64,000 nt of DNA from Oidiodendron maius Zn (GCA_000827325.1 KN832873.1:313037-377036); one strand, 5' to 3'; shown: positions 44,283-55,908, numbered from the stretch's first letter. The notes: a model not told the origin generated them from the letters alone. Translations and numbers: made by a program.

Positions 44283-44861
44283 AGGGACCAGCTAAATCGC
44301 TGTAGGACTTAGCTAAATTGCTGCAACCTTTCCTCTTCGAGGCAAATGACTCAGCGTCATCACGTGTAAGTTACTTACGCCACAGTACTTTTTCTGAGTG
44401 ATTGCATGTACCATTTATGCTCAATATATTAAAACTACCTAAATACCAGTGTCTACCTCAATACAGTCAAAAACCTCGCCCTCAATATGTGATATAGCTA
44501 CAGTTGCAGCATCCACTAGGCTTTCTAGCTAATATATTGATAATATACCACGCATATATCCTCTCTCTGCTTGAGTTCCGGCAATATACATATCCTGGTG
44601 GCCGTTTTGAAGCCGAACTAGCCCTGAATTGATAATATAAAGAGGCTCTTGTAATTGCACTAGTAAGAGTAATAGGGTGTAGTCGAATGTTGTGGTGGTG
44701 GCAGAAGGCGGTGAAAAAACGGTATTGAGCATGAGGGGTACATGCGATCACACAGAAAAAAGTACTGTGGCGCAGGTATTTTAGGTGTGCTGAGTCATTT
44801 GCCCCGAAGAGGAAAGGTTGCAGCGATTTAGCTAAGTCCTGCAGCGATTTAGCTGGTCCCT
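44283..44861. mobile_element. Non-autonomous inverted-repeat element (MITE-like)
   Basis: 579 bp bounded by AGGGACC...GGTCCCT. The outer about 125-130 bp at each end (44283-44411 and 44733-44861) are inverted copies with scattered differences, including GCTAAATCGCTGCA twice per end and CCTTTCCTCTTCG. The middle has no transposase. No clear target-site duplication is seen. Part of the same sequence recurs at 56772-56798. Confidence 0.85.
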
Positions 44862-45810
44862 TGTTATAGTTTGCCTATATAAAGACTTTGATTGCATCGA
44901 GGACTTCCAAACCCGATCCAGGTAATTTCTACATTTGCAGAGATTGATGTACAGCCATAGCAAGGACTAGTTTACTGCCCTGAATGAATTCCATCATATG
45001 CCGTAATATTTCGCATACTCGCCTTTCTCTTTCTCCCTGCCACTTTCCTTTCTTCTTTCTTGGCCAAGCTAACTTAACGCAGATCCCATTTCCCCTAACA
45101 CCCTCGATCACCAACCCCCTTCTTAGCATTAACACAAGATCCACAACCCACTGCGTCCAAGAAGAAGCTTGGACGGATTTAGAGTCTCCAGCCACTCCAC
45201 CATAAACAAACCACACTACTTCAGAGCACTCAACGAATGAGAAACTTCATCAAGACCTGAACTCGTAACTCAGCAACAAGTTCTCGATCCATGTGCTCCC
45301 CTTCCGAAACTGCACCCACGTATGCCGCCGCTGCCATGTGGGAGGCACGATCGATAACACCGATTTCGAACAGCCAATAATGCGGAGCCGCTGGTGGCTA
45401 CTCAGGAGGACAGATGGGTGTCAAAGTCATCAGAAGTCGTAGTGGTAGAGTCTCTTGAAGAGGCTGTTGAATGGGGTTTCACAGCCCCCGCGAAGAAGCT
45501 GACGAAGCATAAAAGTTCTCCTGTAGGCTTTTGAGAATGAAGATTCACCACCATTGAATTTACAGGCAACATCGAGAAGGCTTAACTCACAGGTGTTAAT
45601 GCTGACAGGATAATCAATAAAGCGTAGAAGATTAGATCTTATCTATATGACGGTGAGCATTTATTGAAGGGCTGCTTTATCTGATTTTCATATTTGGTTG
45701 TTCATTAATACAACACAGATTTTCCAAAGCTCTGTCGAGTTCTTCGTACATGGCGACTGATCCCAACGGTCCACGCCCTGCAAACTCTTGTCTGCAGGCC
45801 AAGAATTGAC
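44862..45810. other. Spacer
   Basis: Overlapping short frames at 44929-45216 on both strands have no recognised domain. No gene is called. Confidence 0.35.
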
Positions 45811-46616
45811 CTAGGCAGGGCTTGTAGCATCTGGGGGAAAAGGAAGATCAAGTATATATGTTTTAGGTGTTGTGGCCTTCCTAATAGGCTCCAGAGAGCC
45901 AGGATCCCACCCTAAGTCTCTTAATGTCAAGTTTAATGTGAAGGTTTTGCAAATTTTGCATATAAGCAATGAGACGCCATATGGATGTCCAACTAGCCTC
46001 TCGTCTATCCTGATCCTTCTTAGAGGATACTTCGGGACGTACATCTCTTGTCATCGAGGAATACCTCTGAAAGCGCCAAGTGAAAACCAATGAACGAATA
46101 TCGTTCATTCGTTGTGGGAGGAGGAATCGAGGAAGTAACTCCAGAACATTGGCATCGTGAGTCTCGAATATATTCGATGAATATAGAAAATACATAGCTT
46201 CCGAGTACCCGGATCTTCAATATCATGTGTATATAAGGCTTGTCAAATGACCCTTGGAATCGCAACTCACATTTTTCGGGATGTCAAAAGGAGGGTAGCT
46301 GGAACTTCTTGCTTGGTTTCACCGCACTTTCCCTAGGGCTCCCGAGGCGGTGACAACTACCATTGCAAGTCCCTGGATTTGGCGAGAGGTACTCGGGCGC
46401 TCTCAGCCGCCTCTCAAGTTGCACCTCAACCATGACCGGATGGAATGTACGCCCTCCGCCTACAACTTCCTCCCAAATTTGCTGTCGAATCTCCAGGGGC
46501 AGCGTATCTAGAAGAGATGGTGAACCGACGTTATTTCCGGGGACTAGAACTGGTCTAGGGGACGAGGGTCTCATCAGCGGTACTCGCCCCGCAAAGTCTA
46601 TCTGGGTGATAGGCAA
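45811..46616 (-). pseudogene. DUF7730-domain protein, frame broken
   Basis: Order on the minus strand: SLLDTLPLEIRQQIWEEVVG (46616-46284 frame), then TLLLTSRK in a different frame near 46275, an intron (GTGAGT to AAG near 46210), YSEAMYFLYSSNIF and LPQRMNDIRSLVFTW (46195-45881 frame), and finally LEPIRKATTPKTYILDLPFP in a third frame (45811 end). Two frameshifts, one near 46280-46320 and one near 45900-45960, break an otherwise complete DUF7730 protein. It resembles the intact gene at 42948-43959 in layout. Confidence 0.75.
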
Positions 46617-47165
46617 AGGCCCTCGGTCATCTGGATTGGTCCTACAACTGCGTCTCGAGTTGGGTTTGCCACCATCGAAATATTAAAGGGGCGATTAGGT
46701 AGAATCAAAGACATCAATCTAGACATGGCCATGAGAAAAGGGATTTGGCAGAGGAAGACAAATCCGAGGTTGGATCGAAGGGATTCCTACTTTGTCGCAT
46801 AAGGCCCGCGCGGAGCTCGAAATATGAAGGTACGAGTGCCGCTCTACAACTAGGTCCACTAACTATAATCTGTGCACTGCTTTGAGCAGAATCAACGTCC
46901 TGCTCTTCAAGCACTCAAGGGATAATCTAATCGCACAGACAAGCTAAAGGTACACGGATTAAATTATTCGCATAGGTTACAGTACCTCCTAAGACCCCGA
47001 AATTTAATCTACGAAGCACAATCAACACAACCCTAGAAGCGCTAGTGTAGTTGAATCGGGCGTTAAGGCAGAAATTGGGGTGCCCGTTAAAAGGCGAGGC
47101 TGTGTGGCTGGCTTACATTTGCAAAGACTCAGGTCGGCCGCCCACACCACAAAACCGTCTTCCCC
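46617..47165. other. Spacer
   Basis: No gene seen; a minus-strand frame 46914-46714 is not recognised. Confidence 0.35.
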
Positions 47166-47689
47166 CGCTCACCTTCAATCAGGAGGTCCGTTCAATTCTC
47201 ATCATTATACCTCATCACGCGAAAACCACGTCCGCTACGTCAGAACCGTCGTCTAGCATCCGCAGACGAGTCGTCTAAGCTAGAGGTGAAGACAGGTTGC
47301 AATAGTTTGTCTCTTATCTCCCTATTGTCACTCAGGATGGCAATCTGACGCATTACCTACTAGATTGCAAGATCCGCCGTGTTAAATGTGACGAAACCAG
47401 CCCCGCATGCCTTAAATGTCTAAGAGCGGGGAGAATATGTGACGGCTACCCTCCCAAAAGAGACACACCTCCGTCGCTCAGATCATCCGTCCAAAGTCAT
47501 TCACTACACTCGACGATCAGAACTCAATTGGAACAGACACATCGCGCCTTTTCAAGGGACAGTGGGAGCCCTCCAGATGGCAACCCCTATTTGTTGGTGT
47601 CGGTAGCGTCAGGGCCATGTTCAGTGTGCAAAGTTGGCCAGCAACGATCGGCTCTGATCTTCCTCTTGTTCTTACACCAACAACACTAG
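47166..47689 (+). CDS. Zn2Cys6 transcription factor, N-terminal domain only
   Basis: A 59-bp intron (GTTTGT 47305 to TAG 47363) joins VKTGCN to NCKIRRVKCDETSPAC and LKCLRAGRICDGYPP. The six Cys have the exact fungal binuclear-cluster spacing: C-x2-C-x6-C-x6-C-x2-C-x6-C. Downstream the frame stays open to TAG 47689 but carries no fungal regulatory middle domain; it overlaps the next frame (from 47617). The frame is open upstream to at least 47166 without a clear ATG, so the start is not fixed. Probably a truncated regulator, or the first exons of a gene whose later exons I could not join. Confidence 0.55.
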
Positions 47690-48093
47690 GCCGCTGGGAA
47701 GAAACGATCGCCCACGATCGTTATGCACGACCGACCTTGGAACAAGAGAATGCTACATTAAATAATCGACTACTAGAGTATATTGTCGAACCAGAGAATT
47801 CTCCCACGCAGAGACTTTCTAGGCTTGAAGTACAGGAACCTAGCCAAGGGTTCCGGTTGCGTCTTTGTCATGTTATCATAGCTATTGGTCTTCTAACTTT
47901 ACTTGTAAGCTTAACAATTGCGCTGTGGTGGTCCCTGACTAAGAACGACGTCTCTGGGGGTTTTACCATGGCCGCTTATATAGTTGCCATTGTAGGATTG
48001 CCTCTTGGGTCGATTCAAATTCGGCATAATCGGCGATGTAAGTGCTGGAGGAACAGGAGAGAAAGGAGAACAAGTGAGTCGGATAGTGATTGA
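47617..48093 (+). CDS. Predicted two-TM membrane protein
   Basis: A 158-codon frame from ATG 47617, open upstream in frame (KGQWEPSRWQPLFVGVG), so the true start may be earlier. Residues about 1-85 are soluble (LGRWEETIAHDRYARPTLEQ). Then come LCHVIIAIGLLTLLVSLTIA and FTMAAYIVAIVGLPLGSI, two membrane spans joined by a short loop (LWWSLTKNDVSGG), and a basic Cys-containing tail (RRCKCWRNRRERR). The layout fits a group of fungus-specific membrane proteins of unknown role. Its relation to the overlapping Zn2Cys6 frame is unclear. Confidence 0.5.
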   Translation: MFSVQSWPATIGSDLPLVLTPTTLGRWEETIAHDRYARPTLEQENATLNNRLLEYIVEPENSPTQRLSRLEVQEPSQGFRLRLCHVIIAIGLLTLLVSLTIALWWSLTKNDVSGGFTMAAYIVAIVGLPLGSIQIRHNRRCKCWRNRRERRTSESDSD

Positions 48094-49077
48094 ACTAGAG
48101 TATTGACTATTAAATCCGGCTTATGCTTTTATTATAGCATTTATTATGTTACTGTAGTCTTAATTCTGCATGTATTTTATGCCATGTCAGACGCAAGGCT
48201 AGTAATAAGACTTTGAACTGCATCATAGATTCCCTCGACAAATTCATTCCCATAGGTGTCACGAGAATGTCGCGTTGCCAAGTTAGTGTCATAACTATGT
48301 CGTTGCTCTTTCTATTTACAAATTGAAGCAAAGAAATGTGCGAGCAGGATTTGCCGGCTGTCAGAAGAAGATCCTCTCGACGTCTCGGGATGTTTTTCAA
48401 GTTAAGGGGAGCCAATTTTGTAAGCGACTGTAATTAACACCAAAAACAAGAGCCTAATGTAGGCATCTTGTTTTGTATGGACCTAAGGAGCAGTACATAA
48501 ACTTTTTTTATTTCGATGATGCAGTCTGCAGGTGCCTGACATGACGGTTCCGTCGTTCGAAAGGCTTTTCAAGACACCGAAGATGGGCTGCAAGATAGAA
48601 GCTCTGTGCTGGAAAGTTCATGCAGTCACATGGAATGGTAGGCAGAGGTACCTCAGGAACTAGCTTAAGAGACTGCCCCGACTTTGAGCGGAATAGAATG
48701 GCGTCAACAAGTTCCACAAGGCTGAGCCCTATATGATGTCTGTTCTCTTCTGGGATATGCGAAGTTACGGAGCAAAGATGTCCACTAAGAAGGTGGGGAC
48801 GTGATCTCACGAGTCATGTTAGCTGCGTAAAGTATGTATTGCGAGATTTAGGCACGAAGTTATATTAATGAATGAGATGTATTGATTTAAACAAGTCGAA
48901 TATTCCAAAACCCGGAAGCATAAATTGGAGAACATATTTTTTCCCCATAGCATCGACGCTAGATAAACAGAACAGAAAGATTTTGCCCTCTAACCCCGAG
49001 ATATCACCAGAACCTCAGTCAGTCCAAAGCCCGCAGGACTATACAAAATATCAACATTTGGAGCAGTAATACAGCAG
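48094..49077. other. Spacer with unassigned minus-strand frames
   Basis: Frames 48810-48508 and 48415-48149 have coding-like composition but no recognisable domain or splice link. No call is made. Confidence 0.3.
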
Positions 49078-50249
49078 TTATGCTCTTTTCAAACATTCTT
49101 CCGGATCGTTGAATGCTGTTTCATTAGAGTTGCGTGATTTCCCGGAAAGTAAAGCTCCAGGAGTGAGGCCAAGACGTATCATACGCGCCCATAAAGCGGC
49201 TCCCGCCACACAGACGAGAAGCAGCGAGCCCATGCCGTAAACCCATCGGAGGCCTTTGATTTTGCCAAGCGAGACGATCAGACTTGCGTCGAAGGAGTGC
49301 CACGAGGAGCTCCCCAGGTGGTGGAAGAGGGGTGTTATGACGTTCCCATTCAGACGGTGCAGGTTAGGGAGTTCCTTTGGGCCTGCAAGGATCCGGAGGT
49401 CTGATCTAGTCTTCTGAAGTGTGTGGACAACGCTGGATCTATGTCAGTCTGTGCGAAAAGCATAGGGAGATTGACATACGAGGCATAGTGGCAGCCGGTG
49501 CTAAACATTACAGTAGGGTATGGAAGACCAAACCAATTTAGATTGAACCGCGGAAGGTTGTTAACTAGTTCCCCAACAAAAGGATGCCATCTACTGGCCA
49601 TCATCATGCCATTTGAGAAGCCACTGGGATGAGCAGCGGGAGCGACGAATCCAAATCTTCGGAGTGGCCCAAGAGAGTGCCGACAGTCCAAGTCCATATC
49701 CAAGACGACGCCTTCTTGATATAAGATACATAATCAATTGAAGCCATGGAGAGTTTACTTACCGCCATACTCGTAGAGTACCATATAACGCAAGGCATCC
49801 ACCTTTTGAATCGGGTACCGATATCCCTCCCACATCTCTTTCAGGTGCGGAAACTTCTCTGCCACGAACGCAGCCGCATTCTCATCGGTCCAGAGGTGAA
49901 ATTGCCACCCAGCATGATATTGCATGCAGTGATTCCTTGCATTCAACCACTCTTCCTTTGGGCCAGCGCTGCCCAGCACAATCTGATGTAGAACTGGGGG
50001 AATCAGATCGGGGTACTCGGGCAATGAAGACTGCTGATCGGCCGAGTAGTTGGAAAAGGTGACATCGAAGTTGTCCCGCTCTTGTGAGATGATGAAATTA
50101 GACGTAGGTGATAGCCACGCAACGGGAAGAGCAAATGTAACCAACGCGGTGTCAATAATGGATTGAAAATATACTATAGTGAGGACGCAGAATCCGACAA
50201 GTAACAAGAGCATGCTCTGGGGCCGAAGCGGTAGAGATTGAGATGCCAT
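49078..50249 (-). CDS. GT32 (OCH1-like) glycosyltransferase
   Basis: Exons 50249-49763, 49711-49480 and 49438-49078 total 1080 nt, 359 residues. An N-terminal signal-anchor (LLLLVGFCVLTIVYF, about residues 14-30) makes it a type II membrane protein of the Golgi. The Gly_transf_sug core has PPVLHQIVLGSAGPKEEW, FHLWTDENA, KVDALRYMVLYEYGG, then the metal-binding DXD in GVVLDMDLDC, APAAHPSGFSNGMMMAS and FSTGCHYAS; the end has SSSWHSFDA, a second hydrophobic stretch and a short tail. Family members add sugars (often mannose) to glycolipids or glycoproteins. Intron 1 ends in AAG (49714-49712), with no in-frame CAG/TAG nearby. Confidence 0.9.
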
Positions 50250-52054
50250 TGCCTCGAGGTTGAACAGCTGAAAGAGAGTTATTTACAAAGGCCTTTGACC
50301 ATGAGATGGTACCAGTCTTGGCCGAAAAAAAAAAAATTTTATTTAGGTCGACAAATTGATTAGTTCCGTGTGTATGAAGAAAAAAAGAATGCCGAATTAT
50401 GACAAGTCTGGTTGAGCCCAAGGAGAAATGAATCTTTTTGCAGAACATCGCAGGGTACTAATCTCGAAGCACTACGCCGAGTGACGATGTGTCCTGCTAA
50501 CCCCATTCCGGGATGGTGAGGTGAGAACTAGGCTTCTGGGTTAATTTGTGTGGCTTGGTCATCTTATTGAGGATAGGGGCAGAGGATGATAGAGTTTGAG
50601 TCCGAAACAAGACACTATCCCTAATCGTTCGAATTATCTGACATTATAGTCTCTCACAATTTCCTGGGTTTCGAGGAAGGTATCTAGATAAGTCATTATT
50701 CCCGTCGTATGGCAGACGTTGGTCACGCTAGTAGGGATCACGCAAAAACTCAACTCTGATTTGCTTTTTACATGAGCTGTTCAAAATTAGCATAGCTTGG
50801 CGTTATTCCGTCAGCCACAGAGTAGGCGAACTATCAGCTATGTAAGATAATTCATTGGATAGTTTACCCTTGCTAGTGTGGACAGTGGCTGACAGACGGG
50901 ATAAATACTACCTCCCCCCTTCCTCCAGCCCCAATTCCCTCGCCACACAGACTTATCGCCCTTTCCTAAATTTGCCAGGGTCCCAGTTGAAGGAGCAATC
51001 GTGGCTTCGTTACCAGGGTCTTCCTGCTGTAGGCATACATACCGCTAGGACACACACAACTTCACACCATCCTATTTTTGAAACAGAGTCATGTGTTGCT
51101 TACTGTACATCCCCATCAGCCCTCCGTATCTGACTTACGCTTAACTCCACTAATAATTTCATTTAAAAGGCTTCCTGCGCATGGACTCCGAGCTCCGAGC
51201 TTGCACCAGGGCATTCCGAGTCTGAGGGCTTAGTTTACGACCACTCCCTACCAGTCAGCCGCAACCTTTGTGCCGCCCCTCCTGGACACGTCTATTGTGA
51301 TCGCCCAATATGAGTAAGCTCCTTGTAAGATCTGGGCCTCGGAATATAGTCCGCTACATCCGTCTACTGGTACCTCTAAAGTAGAAGCTCGTACATTTAG
51401 CTAATAGCGATGGGGGAAGATGACTCTTTCATAGTTTTATGAGGAGCAAGCTTTCCGAACTCTTTTAATCTGTTTGAATTTACGCGCCGCACTACTCACA
51501 TTACCACCTGTTACCATCCCCCTGCGAGTGGCGCTATTTAAGTGTTACCAGACGGCGGGCGTTACCTATCTCAAGCTAATTGTACTCGGAGAGTTATTGG
51601 ATGCGGCCAATTTTTCGTCCCATTTGCGCCGCTGGATCTGCACTCCAGAGTAGCAGACTCCACTGTGACAGCCTGTTGATACTCTGGTAGGGTGTTAACG
51701 TATACATGGGATAGCCTGTAACGAAGAGACGGGGTGTATTGCTCCAGAACGCATGGCGCGTCGCATGTGTTTAACCATTTTAAGTTTGTCGTCGTCAGCT
51801 CTCAGCAAAAACAGGCTAGTGTAGAAGGAACTGGGACCAGTTATCGCTAATTGCTGATGATGTGTCTTCTCAGGGGCGGTTGAGATATGGCCAGTGCTTC
51901 TAATACTCGGCCCATCGACACTAATTTTCTCGACATGCGGGTTTCTTGTCTTTATACTTACATTTGTACATTCTTTTACTAGGCGTTTCGCAGTGGACTT
52001 GGAAACCTTCGATATTGACAGTCAGTTATTGTAAAGGACGGAGATTTGGTTAAA
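50250..52054. other. 1.8-kb divergent spacer
   Basis: Promoters of the GT32 and PAP2 genes. A poly(A) run is near 50325-50336. No gene is seen. Confidence 0.4.
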
Positions 52055-53380
52055 ATGGCTTCCGGAAGGTCAATTCATCAACATCTGGAATGGAACAGTG
52101 AACCAGCATGGGTACTGCCTGACTGGGGCGAACCAGTTGTAAGAATGCTCCTGTGGCCTTTTTGGAAGCACTGCTAAGTAGTTGAAGATGGTTGCGGGTA
52201 TTCTAGTTGCCACTATGATCCTCACACGAAGACGCGGATATAGAATATTTGACAAAAACAGAAAGAAGAGATACGGTCTTTTGACCACAGAACCATGGCT
52301 CCAACCCAGCGAAGATATAAGCTTTTCGGATACCGACAGCTGTGATGGAGAGGACATTTCGACCACCAGGCACCTCCTTAAAAAGAGAAGATGCTGTTTT
52401 GCGACATTTCACGTACCGGATACTTCACGATTTGCGGAAAACTATCATAGCCGGATCCTGCAGAGATTCCCGTTCTTGATCGAGATGTTTTACTGGATTA
52501 TCACTTACACTTTCTACCGGTGCACAAGCCTTCTATCGGAGTCTATATTTTCGAAGACGGGGATCTGGAACGTGGCCCAAGATCATGGCTTAGCGATATT
52601 GGAGTTTGAGCAATTCTCGAGCTTAAGCTTTCTCTGGCCAATATCGGAACTCGAGGTGCAGCAGTGGTTTATGAATAAGCATCAAATGTTTCTGACTGTT
52701 TTAAATCGGTCCTATGCCTTAGTCCATATTCCTGGGTCGGTCGGGTATGTTCTACCCTCCAATGTTATTCTACCAGTAAGAAGAATGTTCGGAGTTGCTA
52801 ACTTTTAAGATTTATCGCCTGGTGGTACTGTGTCGCTCCGTCTCACGACACATTCGCAGCCTTTCGAAGAACTTTAACTCTCACGAATTTTATTGCTTTC
52901 CTTATATTTATATGCTATCCAAGCATGCCTCCTCGTTTACTCCCTCAAGAATATGGGTTCCTCGACACCGTCCGCCATGATAACGCCCAGAGCGTATGGA
53001 TGGAAGGGAAATATGTGAATGCACTTGCCGCAATGCCTTCAATGCACTTCGGTTACTCTTTCTGCATTGGCTGCACGATAATGTATTATTCAGGAATTGG
53101 TCGTAAAATGCTTGAGTCTGGTGAAACTAGAAAGTGGAAATCTTGGGCTTTGTTATACGCCATTGGCGCCATAGCATACCCGTCGTGGACTCTATTGACT
53201 ATTATCGCAACAGCGAATCACTATTATCTTGACGCCATTGCGGGGGCGTTGGTAGTCGTTGTCAGTTTCTTTTGTAACTGCATGTTGATAGGGCTATTGC
53301 CACTGGAGGATTTGCTTTTCTGGTGCCTGAGACTGGACAAGCCGGTGCCAACGACAGGAGCCAAGTTTCTTCGGCGGTAG
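52055..53380 (+). CDS. PAP2-superfamily membrane phosphatase/phosphotransferase
   Basis: Exons 52055-52138, 52182-52744 and 52810-53380 total 1218 nt, 405 residues. Exon 1 (WVLPDWGEP) joins to exon 2 by a 43-bp intron GTAAGA...TAG. The catalytic part is in exon 3: LAAMPSMHFGYSF (motif C2, His), then IIATANHYYLDAIAG (motif C3, His and Asp), in a multi-span membrane domain (FIAWWYCVAPSHD, LYAIGAIAYPSWTLL). This layout is the Aur1/Ipt1-like PAP2 group, which transfers or removes phosphate head groups of membrane lipids. Intron 2 ends in AAG (52807-52809) directly after a CTAAC branch; an upstream CAG would leave a 32-nt intron and a stop. Confidence 0.87.
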
Positions 53381-54780
53381 TTCTAGGATCGTCAATGCAA
53401 ATAGATGTCGAGCTAGTTGCAAGCTCAGGAATAGAGGAATCAAACCTGCTTTTAATACCCATTAATTGGCTCGTTGCCACCATTTCAATTTCTCCGGTTA
53501 TGACTTTGCTAAGTCTCTACGGTCGGGTACCGAGATAGAGGGAAAACAAAAGGGATACCGATAATATCAAGGCTATATTGAGAACATGGCCACCACAGTA
53601 GACAATTTGATCTAGCTTACCCCTCCACTTATAATCATTGCTTGCTCCAAATTATCTTAAATTATCTCCGCATTGGCACGTGAACTGTCTAGTAAAGAAT
53701 GCAGATAGATATCATAAACAACGCATTTTAAGATCAACGCCTTCAAGGAACCAATTTACAGACCCCTTCGTTTGATCGTTGTTGTTGTTAGGGTAAGCAT
53801 AAAGATCCTTGTTAGATCCTCTAACTTAATTATGAATGTGGATCTCGTCCAGCCTAGCCTAATATGCATAATGACTAACTCAAACAATGGGTTCGCCGTC
53901 GTGCTAATCTTACAGTGTGACTTTCCTCTACAGTATCGGCTGGCAGGGGTTGCAGAGAGGAGGTGGCGTGGCTTAACTTTATGTGGAGTCGTCGCGTTAT
54001 GCTATTTGTCGGCTCGCGTTGGATCTCCTACTTTGCATTCGCTCCAACGAGCGAACGTAGGAGGCAGCTACTGTACATAGAGGAACATGCAACATAGAGG
54101 CGCACCAATGAGAAGGATGATAGCAGTAGAGTAGAAGCAGGCCGACGATGACTAAAATGTGGCTGCTGATGCGAGGTTTCAAGGGGCCGTCGAGCTGCGG
54201 TTTCTAAAAGTGGCTGCTTATGCAAGGGTCCCTTGAGCTACGATTACTAAAAGTGGCTGAAATTTCAAGGGGCTGAATTCCTTTCCTCTCATGTTACTAT
54301 GACCCACATATTATAATAAGAATTTTCTTTCTTCGGAGACACATCGTAGCCTCGGCTCTCGAGGTTGAGGTTATCTAAGCCGAGAAGTTTTCACGTAGAT
54401 CCTTTCACAGTCTCAGTGACAAATCCCCACAAATTCAGTGCTTGTTACTTCTAATAACATGTCCAAGAGGGAATGTGTGCGGTAAGCATTCGAATTTTCT
54501 TCCCTGCACGGGGAAAAATAGGGCCACATTATAATAGAGTTTCTGTAGAGTTTGAAGACCCTGATAGTCTTTTGCTCTCTTGCATGTGTGTCTCAGAAAT
54601 GTCGAGCATAGCTTTAATTGTATAACTAAGCACCCAGGCTGAGATCTTCCGTCTATACAGTCTTCCGTTAATAAATTTACCGGTTCGCCAGCCATGCTAT
54701 TTCCTATACCCATTCAAAATTACAGTTATATATACCGTGAATCTCTATTTCAAACACGTGCCATGCTGCCAAAGCTATGC
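53381..54780. other. Spacer
   Basis: Contains a degenerate tandem repeat at 54150-54275. The minus-strand frame 54713-54435 is not recognised. Confidence 0.4.
54150..54275. repeat. Degenerate three-unit tandem repeat
   Basis: CTAAAAGTGGCTG-type cores start near 54151, 54204 and 54247, followed by related G/C-rich text (TTTCAAGGGGC in the first and third units). Confidence 0.6.
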
Positions 54781-55908
54781 TCACGAACACACCGCTAACC
54801 TTGTCTGCGAGTTATCTCGCGACGCCTGTCCCAACAACTCTCTACATCCCTCTCTTGATGGCTCCCTCGATATAGTGTAGAGTGAATCTTGGTTGACTGC
54901 GAGCAAGTGGTTAGAGGCGTCTTTGACGCCCGTTAACTTTACTTGTCCCCGCTGCTGCTCAACATCATCTTTGTTGTTTTCGTTCATAGAAATAAGGTGC
55001 TCCTGCCTCTTGTACATTCTGTAGAAGTTGTAGCTACCCCATAGCTGGCACGACATGAAGAGGATGTGAAGCATGGGTGTCGTAATCTTGAACGCTAGTG
55101 TCCATCGATTCCAGAGACTGCCGAACAGGTACATAACAAGAATGGTTTCGGCCGTCGTCCCTGTCAAGGTCGTAATCATTGCCGTCTGAAAGAGGCTCTT
55201 GAGGAAGCGGTGGGACTCAGGGTAGATGCGGTAGAGGATGATGGAGATGTGAGGGAAGGATTCGGAGATAATATCAAACGCTCCTAGAAATTGCATTGTT
55301 AGCAAAATAATCTTACTTCTGCGAAAAGAGAAAGACCTACCCCACACAGTACATAGCACAAACTCGATTGTTGCGTCTTTCTCCGCCGCGAGAGACAAGC
55401 TGATTGCAATCGCTGACTCCCCAATAAGGATCGTTCCAATGTGGTGCCCCACGCTGACGGGCGAGATCGTTGTCCGATAGAAGAGCTCAAAGATGTACAT
55501 GGCGATAAGCATTTGGGCGACGACGATGAGCACATCACCTTGGGTGACAATCTTAGAGCCAGCAAATGGAGAGTGGAACGTGGCGTTCACGAACGCCACA
55601 TCGATAAAAGGATAAGCAGCAATGATCAAGATCAAGATTTTGATAGTCCCGGCAATGTGGTGATTGACGAAACCCCTTCTAGTTTTATCACTCATGTCGG
55701 TATAGATTTTTCCATACACCATCTTGAGAAGGAAACCCTCAAGAATGTAGAAGCGGACCAAGAAATAAATGACACAAATGATACTCAATATAAGACAGCT
55801 AAAGGGAGCTAGACGCGAAATGGATTCAAGAGGAATATCAACAACATGTGGGCCTCTCCTCCTAGGAAGAATGGTGAAATTTGTGTTGGAGATGACGCTG
55901 GTGTCCAT
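54781..55908 (-). CDS. TLC-domain membrane protein
   Basis: Two exons, 55908-55341 and 55283-54781, with a 57-bp intron (GTAGGT...TAG, TGCTAAC branch); 356 residues when spliced. About eight hydrophobic spans. Recognisable TLC (TRAM-LAG1-CLN8-like) blocks: YFLVRFYILEGFLLK, RRGFVNHHIAG, MLIAMYIFELFYR, SVGHHIGTILIGESAIAI (the conserved HH), CTVWGAFDIISE across the intron, and WGSYNFYRMYKRQ before a charged tail. Function is presumably lipid-related in the endoplasmic reticulum. The intron length is a multiple of three and has no stop, so unspliced RNA would encode a 375-residue variant. Confidence 0.85.
   Translation of the reverse strand: MDTSVISNTNFTILPRRRGPHVVDIPLESISRLAPFSCLILSIICVIYFLVRFYILEGFLLKMVYGKIYTDMSDKTRRGFVNHHIAGTIKILILIIAAYPFIDVAFVNATFHSPFAGSKIVTQGDVLIVVAQMLIAMYIFELFYRTTISPVSVGHHIGTILIGESAIAISLSLAAEKDATIEFVLCTVWGRSFSFRRSKIILLTMQFLGAFDIISESFPHISIILYRIYPESHRFLKSLFQTAMITTLTGTTAETILVMYLFGSLWNRWTLAFKITTPMLHILFMSCQLWGSYNFYRMYKRQEHLISMNENNKDDVEQQRGQVKLTGVKDASNHLLAVNQDSLYTISREPSREGCRELLGQASRDNSQTRLAVCS

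Noticed and set aside
44482-44751. Open frames inside the inverted-repeat element
   Set aside because: No similarity to transposases; length is expected by chance.
44929-45216. Overlapping frames on both strands
   Set aside because: No domain on either strand; neither is favoured.
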